A DNA stretch of 64,000 nucleotides from JAZKID01 sp963714065 (GTDB taxonomy: Bacteria > Pseudomonadota > Alphaproteobacteria > Rhizobiales > UBA4765): assembly GCA_963714065.1 (NCBI GenBank), contig OY970226.1, positions 1,550,001 through 1,614,000 on the forward strand, in the 5' to 3' direction. This document shows, piece by piece, positions 25,862 to 34,563 of this stretch; position 1 is the first letter of the stretch, and every line of letters starts with the position of its first letter. A program made the position numbers and the translations under genes. Below the pieces are notes generated by a model. That model saw only the letters and a program-made list of their open reading frames with translations, searched no databases and was not told where the DNA came from.

Positions 25862-28015
25862 TTACATAAAAGAATACGGATCGATATCGACAACGCAGCG
25901 CAATGAGCCTTTCGGTTTCGGCATGCGCGCAAGCCAGGCTTTCACATAAGCCTGCACGTCGAACTCGCGCGGCGCTTTCAGCAGCAGGCGATAACGATAG
26001 CGGCCTTTGAGGCGCGACAGCGGCGCCTCGGCAGGCCCTAGGATTTTCACATCCTTCGTTTGCGGCGCCGCTTGTAATAGCGCTTTGGCATAAGCCATCG
26101 CCTGTGGCGCCTCGCGTGCCGAAATAATGAAAGCGGCAAGGCGGCCGAAAGGCGGCAAGGCGGCGGCTTTGCGCTGTGCGGCTTCGGCTTCGTAAAATGC
26201 GTTCTGATCGTTCTCGACAAGAGCCTTGAGTACCGCATGCTCCGGCGCATGGGTTTGGATAAGCGCGCGGCCTGGTTTTTCGCCACGCCCGGCGCGCCCG
26301 ATCACCTGATGCAAAACCTGGAACGTGCGCTCGCCGGCGCGCGGATCGCCGGAGCCGAGAGAAAAATCGCCGTCGATGACGCCGACAAGCGTGAGGCCCG
26401 GAAAATTATGCCCTTTCGCTACAAGTTGCGTGCCGATGACGATGTCCACCTCATGTGCGGCGATACGGTCGATCTCCTTCCGCAACTGCTTCATACTGCC
26501 TGCAAGATCGCTGGACAGCGTCAGTACGCGCGCTTTTGGAAAAGCCGCGCGAATATCGTCGCGCACGCGCTCGATCCCCAAACCCACGCTGGCGAGATTT
26601 TCTGTAGCACCGCAGGAGGGGCAGTGCTCCGGCATGCCGCGGTGATAGCCGCAATGATGGCAGTGCAGGCGGCCGGAGCGTTTGTGCTCAACCAGATAGG
26701 TCGCGCATTTCGGGCAGGCAATACGAAAGCCGCAAGCCCTGCAGAGCGTGAGCGGCGCATAGCCGCGCCGGTTCAGGAACAGGAGGACCTGCTCATTATC
26801 GGCAAGCGCGTTTTCGATGTCCTGTTTCAGCAAGGGCGAAAGCCATTCGAAACTTTTGCGCCGCTCATGGCGCAGATCGGCAATGGCGATTTGCGGCAGG
26901 GCCTTTTCGCCGTAACGCTCGGCTAGAGTGAATTTGCGGTAGCGCCCGCTTTCGGCATTCGCCCAGCTTTCCAAAGACGGCGTCGCCGAGCAAAGAACGG
27001 CCGGACATTTTTCGATGCGCGCGCGCACAACCGCCATATCGCGCGCGTGATAGGCAACATGGTCTTCCTGCCGGTAGGCCTGCTCGTGCTCCTCGTCGAC
27101 GACGACCAGGCCGAGATCGCGATAGGGAAGAAACAGGGCCGAGCGCGCGCCGACGATCACTTGTGCGGAGCCTTGAGCGATCTGCCGCCACAGCCTTGCG
27201 CGCTTCGAGAGCGATATTTGCGAATGCCATTCGGCGGGCGGCGCGCCGAAACGTTTCGCGAAGCGCTCGAGAAATTGCGCGGTCAGCGCGATTTCCGGCA
27301 CCAGCACCAGCGCCTGTTTGCCTAGTTTGATCGCTTCCGCCACCGCTTCGAAATAGACCTCCGTCTTGCCGGAACCGGTGGCGCCGTGCAGGAGTGAGGC
27401 CTGAAATTTCTTTTCCTGAACCTGTGCGCGAAACGCCGCGGCGATTTCGCTTTGCTTGTCGTTGAGTATTACGGCCTGCGCATCCGGATCAAGCGGCGGC
27501 GGCGCTTTTGCCGCAACCGTCACTTCTTCCAGGCAGCCAAGTTTTAGTAATGTCGCGATTACGCCAGCGCTTACGCCCGCCTCCCGCATGAGTTCGGCGC
27601 GCGGGCGGGCAAAATTATCGTGCATCACATCAAACACGCGCGCGCGGGCAGGGGAGGCGCAATCGATATCCTTATGCACGAACCTGATCAGCTTTTGCTG
27701 TTTCGGCCGGTGCAGGATTTCGCTCTCGCGCAGCACGAGTTTGAGAACCTGCCCGCGCGGGCTGACACTCCAGCGCGCCACCCATTCCACGAAATCGCGC
27801 AGGTTTTTTTGCAGCGGCTCAAAATCGAGTATAGCCGAAACGGATTTCAGCTTTGCCTTGTCGACCTTGCCCGGCGCGCCATCCCACACGCAGCCGATGA
27901 CCTTGCGCTTTGCAAGCGGCACTTGTACCAGCGTGCCGGGCGGCAACGATCTCTCCGCCTCATAGGTCAGCGGCTCATTGAGCGCCAGCGGCAAAAGGAC
28001 GGAAACAAGGACCAT
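25862..28015 (-). CDS. priA: Primosomal protein N' (replication-restart helicase PriA)
   Basis: A DNA-dependent ATPase/helicase that reloads the replisome at stalled forks. With the start at MVLVSVLLPLAL it has about 717 residues. Present are the N-terminal 3'-binding domain, Walker A GATGSGKTE, a DEEH box (VVVDEEHEQAYRQ), and eight Cys in two zinc-binding clusters (CRACGFRIACPKC and CHHCGYHRGMPEHCPSC). The helicase C-domain motifs GTQLVAKGHNFPGLTLVGVI and QVIGRAGRGEKPG follow. A frame 24 codons longer is possible but starts with unconserved residues overlapping the repeat-rich gap. Confidence 0.95.
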   Translation of the reverse strand: MVLVSVLLPLALNEPLTYEAERSLPPGTLVQVPLAKRKVIGCVWDGAPGKVDKAKLKSVSAILDFEPLQKNLRDFVEWVARWSVSPRGQVLKLVLRESEILHRPKQQKLIRFVHKDIDCASPARARVFDVMHDNFARPRAELMREAGVSAGVIATLLKLGCLEEVTVAAKAPPPLDPDAQAVILNDKQSEIAAAFRAQVQEKKFQASLLHGATGSGKTEVYFEAVAEAIKLGKQALVLVPEIALTAQFLERFAKRFGAPPAEWHSQISLSKRARLWRQIAQGSAQVIVGARSALFLPYRDLGLVVVDEEHEQAYRQEDHVAYHARDMAVVRARIEKCPAVLCSATPSLESWANAESGRYRKFTLAERYGEKALPQIAIADLRHERRKSFEWLSPLLKQDIENALADNEQVLLFLNRRGYAPLTLCRACGFRIACPKCATYLVEHKRSGRLHCHHCGYHRGMPEHCPSCGATENLASVGLGIERVRDDIRAAFPKARVLTLSSDLAGSMKQLRKEIDRIAAHEVDIVIGTQLVAKGHNFPGLTLVGVIDGDFSLGSGDPRAGERTFQVLHQVIGRAGRGEKPGRALIQTHAPEHAVLKALVENDQNAFYEAEAAQRKAAALPPFGRLAAFIISAREAPQAMAYAKALLQAAPQTKDVKILGPAEAPLSRLKGRYRYRLLLKAPREFDVQAYVKAWLARMPKPKGSLRCVVDIDPYSFM

Positions 28016-28067
28016 GTTTATGGCATGGCTATTGTGGTTACTGAAATCAAGCTTCGTTTTATAATTC

Positions 28068-28203
28068 GTCATTGCCGGGCTTGACACCGTAAGTTGGATA
28101 TATCCAACTTACGGCGTTAATAAAACGGAACTTGGCAAAGCCAAGTTCCTATGCAATCCATCTTCTTTTTATGATGGATGCCCGGATCAAGTCCGGGCAT
28201 GAC
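28068..28203. repeat. Composite GTCAT element with nested twin-palindrome (copy 4)
   Basis: The outer ends GTCATTGCCGGGCTTGA and TCAAGTCCGGGCATGAC are inverted. Inside lie a 28-bp perfect palindrome with core TTGGATATATCCAA (28087-28114), a 12-nt AT-rich spacer, a 23-bp palindrome GGAACTTGGC/GCCAAGTTCC (28127-28149), then ATCCATC/GATGGAT. The last part and the right end match the copy at 61803-61878. It lies between the divergent priA and fsa genes. Confidence 0.85.
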
Positions 28204-28215
28204 GGGATTAGAATT

Positions 28216-28869
28216 ATGAAGTTTTTTGTCGATACCGCCGAAATCGAAGAAATTCGTGAGTTGAGCGCCCTCAATCTGGTCGATGGCGTCACCACCAATC
28301 CCTCATTAATCGCCAAATCGGGGCGGCAGTTCAAGGAAGTCGTGGCCGAGATCTGCGAGATCGTTTCCGGGCCGGTGTCGGCCGAAGTCGCGGCAACCGA
28401 TTATGAGACCATGCTCAAGGAAGGCCGCAGTTTAGCCAAGATCGCAAAGAATATTGCCGTGAAAGTGCCGCTCACTTTCGACGGGCTGAAAACCTGCCGC
28501 GTATTGCGCGACGAGGGCACAATGGTGAATGTGACCTTGTGCTTTTCCGCGAACCAGGCGCTGCTTGCGGCAAAAGCCGGCGCGTCCTTCATCTCGCCTT
28601 TCATCGGCCGGCTCGACGATCTGGGCGAGGACGGCTTGCAGCTGATCCGCGATATCCGCACGGTTTATGATAATTTCATGTTCGAGACCGAATTGCTGGC
28701 GGCCAGCATCCGCTCCATCGAGCATGTGAAACAATGCGCGCTGATCGGCGCCGATGTCGTCACCGTGCCGCCGAAAGTGCTGTTCGAGCTTGTCAAACAC
28801 CCGCTGACAGACAAGGGACTTGAACAGTTTGTGAAAGACTGGAAATCGACCGGGCAATCTATCCTATAA
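28216..28869 (+). CDS. fsa: Transaldolase / fructose-6-phosphate aldolase-like enzyme
   Basis: A 217-residue TIM-barrel aldolase of the small transaldolase (TalC/FSA) group. It starts MKFFVDTAEIEEIREL, has DGVTTNPSLIAKSG, and holds the Schiff-base Lys83 in IAVKVPLTFDGL. VNVTLCFSANQALLAAKAGA and ISPFIGRLDDLG follow. It interconverts pentose-phosphate-pathway sugars or cleaves fructose 6-phosphate; the sequence alone does not separate these. The chosen ATG follows the palindromic element; a longer frame would run into it. The SPFH gene follows after 10 bases. Confidence 0.92.
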   Translation: MKFFVDTAEIEEIRELSALNLVDGVTTNPSLIAKSGRQFKEVVAEICEIVSGPVSAEVAATDYETMLKEGRSLAKIAKNIAVKVPLTFDGLKTCRVLRDEGTMVNVTLCFSANQALLAAKAGASFISPFIGRLDDLGEDGLQLIRDIRTVYDNFMFETELLAASIRSIEHVKQCALIGADVVTVPPKVLFELVKHPLTDKGLEQFVKDWKSTGQSIL

Positions 28870-28879
28870 GGAGACTTTC

Positions 28880-29752
28880 ATGCAGACCATACGCGATCAC
28901 GATGCGCCGGCATTCAACGGCTTTCTGGCGCTTATCATGCTGGCAATCGCCGTTGTTCTTATCCTGATTTTTTTCTTCGATCTGCCTAATTCGCAAAATT
29001 ATAATAATTATTCCCCGCCGGTGCTGCAGGTCGTCGTTTGCGCCGTGCTTGTCGTGCTGGTGTGGAGCGGGTTGACCATTGTCCCGCCGAACGAGGCCAA
29101 GGTTCTCACTTTCTTCGGCTCTTATGTCGGCACCGTGAAGGAGAACGGTCTTATCTTCACTTTGCCGTTCACCGCCAAAACCAGCGTGCCGCTCAAACTG
29201 ATCAATTTCACCACCGACAAGCTGAAGGTGAACGATCTTAACGGCAATCCGATCGAGATCGGCGCGGTCGTCGTCTGGCGCGTGATGGATGCGGCGCAGG
29301 CTGTGTTCAACATCGACGATTATAAGGCCTTCGTCTGGAATCAGAGCGACATCGCCATCCGCACCATCGCCGCAACCTATCCCTATGACGCCGACGACCG
29401 CCATTCGCTGCGCGGCAATATCGACGAGGTGGCAGCCAGGCTACAGACCACGCTGCAGGAAAAGCTCTCTGTCGCGGGTATCGTCGTCGAGGAAACAAAG
29501 CTTAGTCATCTCGCTTATGCGTCCGAAGTGGCGGCTGCCATGCTGAAGCGCCAGCAGGCCGTGGCCGTGCTGCAGGCGCGCCGCTATATGGTCGAAAATA
29601 CGCTAGCCATCATCGACGACGTGCTGGCGCATTTCGACAAGGACGGGCGGGCGGCGATCTCGCCGGACAAAAAGGCGGATCTAATCAACAGCCTGCTGGT
29701 GACCATGACCTCGGACAAGGAATCCTCGCCGGTGATCAATCTCGGCAAATAA
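28880..29752 (+). CDS. SPFH/band-7 domain membrane protein
   Basis: A 290-residue protein with two N-terminal hydrophobic helices (about 14-33 and 48-66). An SPFH domain follows: TIVPPNEAKVLTFFGSYVGTVKENG, VPLKLINFTTDKLKVNDLNGNPIEIGAVVVW (key part NGNPIEIGAVVVW) and SVAGIVVEETKLSHLAYASEVA. The tail is a helix rich in Ala/Gln. Such proteins form membrane microdomain cages, often with proteases such as HflB/FtsH. Its partner is not visible here. GGAG lies seven bases before the ATG. Likely co-transcribed with fsa. Confidence 0.88.
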   Translation: MQTIRDHDAPAFNGFLALIMLAIAVVLILIFFFDLPNSQNYNNYSPPVLQVVVCAVLVVLVWSGLTIVPPNEAKVLTFFGSYVGTVKENGLIFTLPFTAKTSVPLKLINFTTDKLKVNDLNGNPIEIGAVVVWRVMDAAQAVFNIDDYKAFVWNQSDIAIRTIAATYPYDADDRHSLRGNIDEVAARLQTTLQEKLSVAGIVVEETKLSHLAYASEVAAAMLKRQQAVAVLQARRYMVENTLAIIDDVLAHFDKDGRAAISPDKKADLINSLLVTMTSDKESSPVINLGK

Positions 29753-29785
29753 GGTTTCTTTAAACTTTTGCGGCATGATGCCCGC

Positions 29786-30700
29786 ATGGATAGGCTGTCG
29801 CCAGATTTGAAGAAGGCTTACGGTGCATGGCTCATGCATCTGCGTGACGAGCGGCGGCTGGCCGTGCTTACCCTTAAAGCCTATGAGCGCGACCTGCACC
29901 TGTTTTTTATGCATCTTGCCGGGGAAGCCGGAGGGGTCGATTTAAAAAACTTTGCGCGGCTTGAAGCGCGCGATGTGCGTGGTTTTTTGAGTGCGCGCAA
30001 GAATGAGGGAATAGAAGCGCGCACGCTGGCGCGCAATCTGGCGGCCCTGAAATCTTTTGCTCGTTTTTTGACAAAGCAAAAACTGGCCGACATGTCGGCT
30101 TTGTCGTCCCTGCGTGCGCCACGGCTCGGGAAAACGCTGCCGCGCCCGCTGTCTGTCGAGAGCGCCAAACGCCTGCTCGAGAAAAACGAGGAGCAGTGGC
30201 CATGGCTTGCTGCGCGCGACCATGCCCTGCTGTCGCTCTTATATGGCGCGGGTTTGCGCATTTCCGAAGCGCTGGCGCTGCAATGCGGCGATGTCGCGGA
30301 GAAAACGGATCGCCTGCAGATTGCGGGCAAGGGCGGCAAGACGCGTATCGTGCCGCTGCTGCCCGCCGTGCGCGAAGCAATTATGAATTATAAAAATCTC
30401 TGCCCGCACCGGCTCGAGACATATCTGTTTGCCGGCGAGAAGGGCGCGGTTTTAAATCCGCGCATGTTGCAGCGAAGCATGGCGAAACAGCGCGGGCAGC
30501 TTGGTCTGCCGAAAAGTGCGACGCCGCACGCGTTGCGCCATTCCTTCGCGACACATTTGCTGATGCGCGGCGGCGATCTGCGCGCCATTCAGGAACTTCT
30601 CGGCCATGCCTCTTTAAGCTCCACGCAGATTTACGCTGATGTGGATATGACCAAACTCATGGAGACTTATACCGCCTCTCACCCCAGAAAAACCATGTAA
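29786..30700 (+). CDS. xerC: Tyrosine recombinase XerC-like
   Basis: A 304-residue site-specific recombinase that resolves chromosome dimers at dif with XerD and FtsK. The N-terminal SAM-like core-binding domain occupies about 1-105. The catalytic residues are all present: Arg158 (GAGLRISEALAL), Lys182 (GKGGKTR), His248 and Arg251 (HALRHSFATHLL), His274 (LLGHASLSST) and Tyr283 (IYADVDM). Length and the DLRAIQELLGHA motif fit chromosomal Xer proteins, not phage integrases. No att-like direct repeats flank it. XerC and XerD cannot be separated with certainty without alignment. Confidence 0.9.
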   Translation: MDRLSPDLKKAYGAWLMHLRDERRLAVLTLKAYERDLHLFFMHLAGEAGGVDLKNFARLEARDVRGFLSARKNEGIEARTLARNLAALKSFARFLTKQKLADMSALSSLRAPRLGKTLPRPLSVESAKRLLEKNEEQWPWLAARDHALLSLLYGAGLRISEALALQCGDVAEKTDRLQIAGKGGKTRIVPLLPAVREAIMNYKNLCPHRLETYLFAGEKGAVLNPRMLQRSMAKQRGQLGLPKSATPHALRHSFATHLLMRGGDLRAIQELLGHASLSSTQIYADVDMTKLMETYTASHPRKTM

Positions 30701-30745
30701 ATCATCGCCTTAAAGATTTTACAAAGAACTTGCGTCCATTCCCTT

Positions 30746-31258
30746 TTGCGTTATGATTTCCCGGTTTTTATATTCATGTTTGGAGAAATTTTATGCAGCG
30801 TTCTATTTGCGGACTCGCCCTACATCGCCCAACATTTTTCAAGCCAGCATTCAATAAGAATCGAATTCGTCAATGCCTTGACGCAAGGCTCCGCGCATTA
30901 TGTAACAACATACGGCACAAAATATGTAATTCGTACTTCTCCTCCTTTGCCTTGGGAAGAAAAGAAAAAACTGGGCAATTATCTTTTCGATCAAATTAAT
31001 GCACACGGTTTCAATAATAATATAGACAATGACAAGGAAACGATGACAGAAGCGGAATTTAAGTCCTATCTTATCAGCAAGAGCAGAGAGGGCGAGCCCT
31101 ACGCCTGGATTTACACGGCCGTGAGCGATAGTCTTTATATATCCCGGGAAGATTACATAAGCACTCTGAATTGCGAACAAAACAAATGCTCGCAATTCAA
31201 GTCTGCCGAGATGGCTGGCGCGAATAAGAGTGCCCGTTACTTTTCAAAACGCAGATAG
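30746..31258 (+). CDS. Unrecognised, possibly exported protein with uncertain start
   Basis: A frame of 170 codons beginning TTG (MRYDFPVFIFMFGEILCSVLFA, signal-peptide-like) and continuing DSPYIAQHFSSQHSIRIEF, EEKKKLGNYLFDQIN and EAEFKSYLISKSREGEPYAWIY. The best ribosome-binding site in the region, GGAG seven bases before the ATG at 30793, belongs to a different frame that is open for only 68 implausible codons. So either the start is TTG/ATG upstream, or a frameshift lies early in the gene. AT-rich; no recognised family. It converges on the MscS gene and overlaps its end by 22 bases. Confidence 0.45.
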   Translation: MRYDFPVFIFMFGEILCSVLFADSPYIAQHFSSQHSIRIEFVNALTQGSAHYVTTYGTKYVIRTSPPLPWEEKKKLGNYLFDQINAHGFNNNIDNDKETMTEAEFKSYLISKSREGEPYAWIYTAVSDSLYISREDYISTLNCEQNKCSQFKSAEMAGANKSARYFSKRR

Positions 31259-32310
31259 GCAAGCTCGATACCTGCTTCCTCGGCGCATTTCTTGAAGCCG
31301 AGCAAAAGCTCTTCCTGCACCTTCGTATATTCGTCCATGATCTTCGTATTGATCTGGGCGGTTACCTCGATATCCAGCGATGTCGTTCCGAAATTGACAA
31401 GGCAGGCGCGCGCGGTTTCTTTCTCCACCAATTTATGTTGTTTCAAAATATCTCTTACCGCAGCCAGCAGGGTTTGAATTTGTTGCGCGTTTGTGCCGGG
31501 GTGCAGCGGAATAATTTTCTGGAACAGGAGTTTTTCGCGCGCGCTGAAATTTTCGATGCGCATGGTCGCCATATCGGCATTGGGAATGCTCACGATCGTA
31601 CGCCGGTCGGTGCGGATCAGGGTGGAGCGCAGGCCGATATCTTCGACAGTGCCCGTCACATCGCCGAATTTGCCGAGGTCGCCGACGCGAATGGGCTGGT
31701 CCAATGAAATGATGATGCCGCCCAGCACGCTTTCCACGCTCTTCTGGCTGGCGAGCGCTACCGCCACGCCGCCGATGCCGAGCGCGGTAATCAGGGCCGC
31801 GACATCGAAACCCCAGTTCTGCATCAGGAACAAAAGCGCGAGCGAAAGAACGGCGGCATTTGCGATCTTGCGCAGCATGGGCATCAGCGCGCTTGATGCG
31901 GCGCGGCCTTCGTGCAGCAAGCGCCTGCGCAGCAGTTCGCAGGTATGATTGGTGTAGACGATCAAAATCCAGGCGATGGCGACGGTATAGATGGTGGCGT
32001 TGAAATTGGTGAGCTTGTAGATCGCGGCGTCCGGCAGCGGCAGGAATTTCTGTACGCCTGCGAAAATAATGCCGCTCAGCAGCAGTGCCAGGGCGTCTGC
32101 GACGGAGAACACATAACGCTTCAGCCAATTTCTCTCGATCAGGTTCAGCGCACCCGCAGCAAGCAGGAAAAGCGAAATCAGCAGGCGCGCAAGGATGTAA
32201 CTGCCGAGAAACAGAAGCGGCAAAGCAAACCACAACCAGAGCTCGACATTCGCAAGCTTGGTCTGCAGCCAAGGCAGATCTTCGATAATATTATGTATGC
32301 CGGATTCCAT
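31237..32310 (-). CDS. MscS-family mechanosensitive ion channel
   Basis: About 357 residues (an ATG eight codons upstream is also possible). Four or five transmembrane helices come first, the last being the pore helix LGIGGVAVALASQKSVESVLGG with its Gly/Ala packing pattern. The beta domain follows (IRVGDLGKFGDVTGTVEDIGLRST with IRTDRRTIVSIPNADM), then an alpha-beta C-terminal domain ending near residue 357. It opens under osmotic downshock to release solutes. Its start overlaps the end of the transglutaminase-like gene by 20 bases, suggesting coupled translation, and it ends the lpd-side minus-strand cluster. Confidence 0.93.
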   Translation of the reverse strand: MESGIHNIIEDLPWLQTKLANVELWLWFALPLLFLGSYILARLLISLFLLAAGALNLIERNWLKRYVFSVADALALLLSGIIFAGVQKFLPLPDAAIYKLTNFNATIYTVAIAWILIVYTNHTCELLRRRLLHEGRAASSALMPMLRKIANAAVLSLALLFLMQNWGFDVAALITALGIGGVAVALASQKSVESVLGGIIISLDQPIRVGDLGKFGDVTGTVEDIGLRSTLIRTDRRTIVSIPNADMATMRIENFSAREKLLFQKIIPLHPGTNAQQIQTLLAAVRDILKQHKLVEKETARACLVNFGTTSLDIEVTAQINTKIMDEYTKVQEELLLGFKKCAEEAGIELAYLRFEK

Positions 32311-32815
32311 AGCGTGCCTGCTCGAAACATTCATTCATAGCATGAAAAAACACTTCATGTTTTTTCATATAAGCATCAGCTTGCTCAAGATCTGCAAACG
32401 AAGCAAAAAGTTTCTGCGCTTCTTCTTCGGAGAAAATCTTATGGGGCTGAACGGCCAGCGCGGTTTCATGCAGGCCGTCCCAGGTCGCAATTGGCAGGCC
32501 GAGTGCGGCCAAACCATAATCCCATGTCGGATCGACATTCACCCAGGCGCCGCTTTCCGGAATTAATACCTGCATATATTGATGCAGGCAAATGTCTTGG
32601 TGCGGGCATGAAAGCACTTCAGGCGGTAGCGAAGTTTCCTGCCAGCTAAAATTACAGAGCATTTGCCTGCTTTTCAAACCAAGGCCCGCCAGAATCCGCT
32701 CCAGCATCCGGCTTTTAGTTTCACATGTATATGTTGGTTCATTGGCGTGCAGGCCGACACGATAAGGAATATTTTTGATAAATTCGAAAGCTTCGATGCG
32801 CTCGGCAAGCGTCAT
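32291..32815 (-). CDS. Transglutaminase-like (papain-fold) protein
   Basis: A 174-residue protein with a plausible Cys-His-Asp triad: Cys31 in TYTCETKSRMLERILAGLGL, His78 in ICLHQYMQVLIP, and Asp95 in WVNVDPTWD. The order and spacing match the transglutaminase-like superfamily, in which prokaryotic members are usually peptidases or amidases. There is no signal peptide, so it is probably cytoplasmic. The C-terminal ~45 residues (FSEEEAQKLFASFADLEQADAYM) are helical and charged. It begins three bases after the lpd stop, and MscS begins inside its end. The substrate is unknown. Confidence 0.78.
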   Translation of the reverse strand: MTLAERIEAFEFIKNIPYRVGLHANEPTYTCETKSRMLERILAGLGLKSRQMLCNFSWQETSLPPEVLSCPHQDICLHQYMQVLIPESGAWVNVDPTWDYGLAALGLPIATWDGLHETALAVQPHKIFSEEEAQKLFASFADLEQADAYMKKHEVFFHAMNECFEQARYGIRHT

Positions 32816-32818
32816 GGA

Positions 32819-34189
32819 TTACATATGCAGCGCGCGTTTTTCGATAGCGAGCGCCGCTTCCTTCACAGCTTCCGACATTGTGGGATGCGCGTGGCAGGTG
32901 CGCGCCAGATCTTCGGACGAGCCCTTGAATTCCATGAGCACCGCCGCCTCGTGGATTATCTCACCGGCATTCGCACCTAAAATATGAACGCCAAGCACCT
33001 GGTCCGTTTTTGCATCTGCCAGCACTTTCACGAAACCGTCCGGCGTACGGTTGGCGCGCGCACGGCCATTGGCCATGAACGGAAACTTGCCGACCGTATA
33101 TTCCGTTTTCGCGGCTTTCAGCTCTTCCTCGGTTTTGCCGACGCTTGCCACTTCGGGCTGCGTGTAAACCACATTCGGAATGACGTTGTAATTGACATGG
33201 CCCGCCTTGCCTGCGAGCAGCTCGGCCAATGCCAGGCCCTCGTCCTCGCCCTTATGCGCGAGCATCGGCCCCTTGATCACGTCGCCGATGGCGTAAATGC
33301 CGTTCACGCTGGTGGCATAATGCTCATTAGTGGCGACGCGGCCGCGCTCGTCCAGCTTCACGCCGACTTTTTCGAGGTTGAGCCCTTCCGTATTCGGCTT
33401 CCTGCCGATGCAGACGAGCACCACATCGGCTTTCAAAGTTTCAGCCTTGCCGCCGGATGCGGGTTCGACCGTCACTTCGCCTTTGGCAGCCTTGGTGACT
33501 TTTGCGCCGAGGCGGAATTTGAAACCCTGCTTTTCGAGAAGCTTCTGGAACTGCGCCGCCACTTCCAGATCCGTGCCGGGCAGGATGCGATCCAGATATT
33601 CGATCACTTCCACGTCTGCGCCAAGCCGCCGCCAGACCGAGCCGAGTTCGAGCCCGATAACGCCCGCGCCGATCACGATCATTTTCTTCGGCACGGCACT
33701 TAACGCAAGCGCGCCTGTCGAGGAAACGATGGATTTTTCATCGATCGTCACGCCCGGCAATTGCGCAACTTCCGAGCCGGTGGCGATGACGATGGATTTT
33801 GCTTCCAAAATTTTTCCGCCGACATCGACTTTACCGGCGGCGATAATTTTTGCCGTGCCGTTCACGACATCGATCTTGTTCTTTTTCATCAGAAAGGCGA
33901 CGCCCTGCATATTGGATGCAACCACATCGGCCTTGTGCTTCATCATCGCGTTTAAATTGAGCTTTACTGCTGTCTCGATGCCGAAATGTTTGAACTCGTG
34001 CCCGGCAGCCTCATAAAGCTCGGACGCGTACAGCAGGGCTTTCGAGGGAATGCAGCCGACATTGGCGCAGGTACCGCCCAGTGTTTTTTCTTTTTCGACG
34101 ATTGCGGTTTTCAGGCCCAGTTGCGCAGCACGAATGGCGCAGACATAGCCCGCAGGCCCGGCACCGATAACTATTAGATCGTAAGCCAT
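32819..34189 (-). CDS. lpd: Dihydrolipoyl dehydrogenase (E3)
   Basis: A flavoprotein that re-oxidises dihydrolipoamide with NAD for the 2-oxoglutarate (and possibly pyruvate) dehydrogenase complex. The 456-residue frame starts at MAYDLIVIGAGPAGYV, chosen because GAGG lies seven bases upstream. The redox disulfide is in GGTCANVGCIPSKALL, NAD binding in VIGAGVIGLELGSVW, and the catalytic His-Glu pair in CHAHPTMSEAVKEA. It lies downstream of sucB in the same direction, separated by the GIY-YIG cassette. Confidence 0.97.
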   Translation of the reverse strand: MAYDLIVIGAGPAGYVCAIRAAQLGLKTAIVEKEKTLGGTCANVGCIPSKALLYASELYEAAGHEFKHFGIETAVKLNLNAMMKHKADVVASNMQGVAFLMKKNKIDVVNGTAKIIAAGKVDVGGKILEAKSIVIATGSEVAQLPGVTIDEKSIVSSTGALALSAVPKKMIVIGAGVIGLELGSVWRRLGADVEVIEYLDRILPGTDLEVAAQFQKLLEKQGFKFRLGAKVTKAAKGEVTVEPASGGKAETLKADVVLVCIGRKPNTEGLNLEKVGVKLDERGRVATNEHYATSVNGIYAIGDVIKGPMLAHKGEDEGLALAELLAGKAGHVNYNVIPNVVYTQPEVASVGKTEEELKAAKTEYTVGKFPFMANGRARANRTPDGFVKVLADAKTDQVLGVHILGANAGEIIHEAAVLMEFKGSSEDLARTCHAHPTMSEAVKEAALAIEKRALHM

Positions 34190-34200
34190 ATACATACCTC

Positions 34201-34252
34201 ATTGTCATCCCCGGCGAGGCGAGCGCGAAGCGCGCGCCGAGGGAAGGGGATC
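34201..34252. repeat. Left terminal inverted repeat of the GIY-YIG cassette
   Basis: ATT + GTCATCCCCGGCGAGGC, a GC-rich centre GCGCG/CGCGC, then CCGAGGGAAGGGGATC. It belongs by its GTCATCCCC start to the same family as copies at 18939 and 59247. It begins 11 bases upstream of the lpd ATG, so it also sits in the lpd leader. Confidence 0.85.
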
Positions 34253-34262
34253 AAAAATCCGG

Positions 34263-34556
34263 TCATGCTGCAACCCAATGCAAATCATCTTTAAGGTGAC
34301 GCCATTCTGGATTAGATTTTTCAATCAATTTGATTTTCCAATCCCGGTTCCAACCTTTAAGCTGCTTTTCGCGTGCAATTGCTTCGTTAACATCCTGATA
34401 GCACTCTATATAAACAAGCATGTAAACTCTATATTTTCTTGTAAATCCTGATGCCCTGCCAAGCTCATGTTCGTTAAACCTGCGGGCAGCATCGTTTGTT
34501 ATGCCGATATATAAAACGCCGTGCTTTCTAGAGGCCAATATGTAAACGTAATACAT
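34263..34556 (-). CDS. GIY-YIG nuclease-domain protein
   Basis: A 97-residue single-domain protein (start MYYVYI; a longer frame would read into the flanking repeat). The GIY-YIG fold is clear. Strands YYVYILAS and VLYIGITND carry the paired Tyr motif. The catalytic Arg lies in ARRFNEHE, and the conserved Glu in NEAIAREKQLKGWNRDWK. Small stand-alone members (URI/YhbQ-like) cut or bind structured DNA, and most are uncharacterised. It is AT-richer than lpd and sucB and is exactly framed by inverted palindromic repeats, which suggests that those repeats are its substrate or vehicle. That link is inference. Confidence 0.88.
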   Translation of the reverse strand: MYYVYILASRKHGVLYIGITNDAARRFNEHELGRASGFTRKYRVYMLVYIECYQDVNEAIAREKQLKGWNRDWKIKLIEKSNPEWRHLKDDLHWVAA

Positions 34557-34563
34557 CCTACTA

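Noticed and set aside
29786..30700. Tyrosine recombinase as an integrase of a genomic island
   Set aside because: Motifs and length fit chromosomal XerC/D. It is not next to a tRNA, and no flanking direct repeats were seen.
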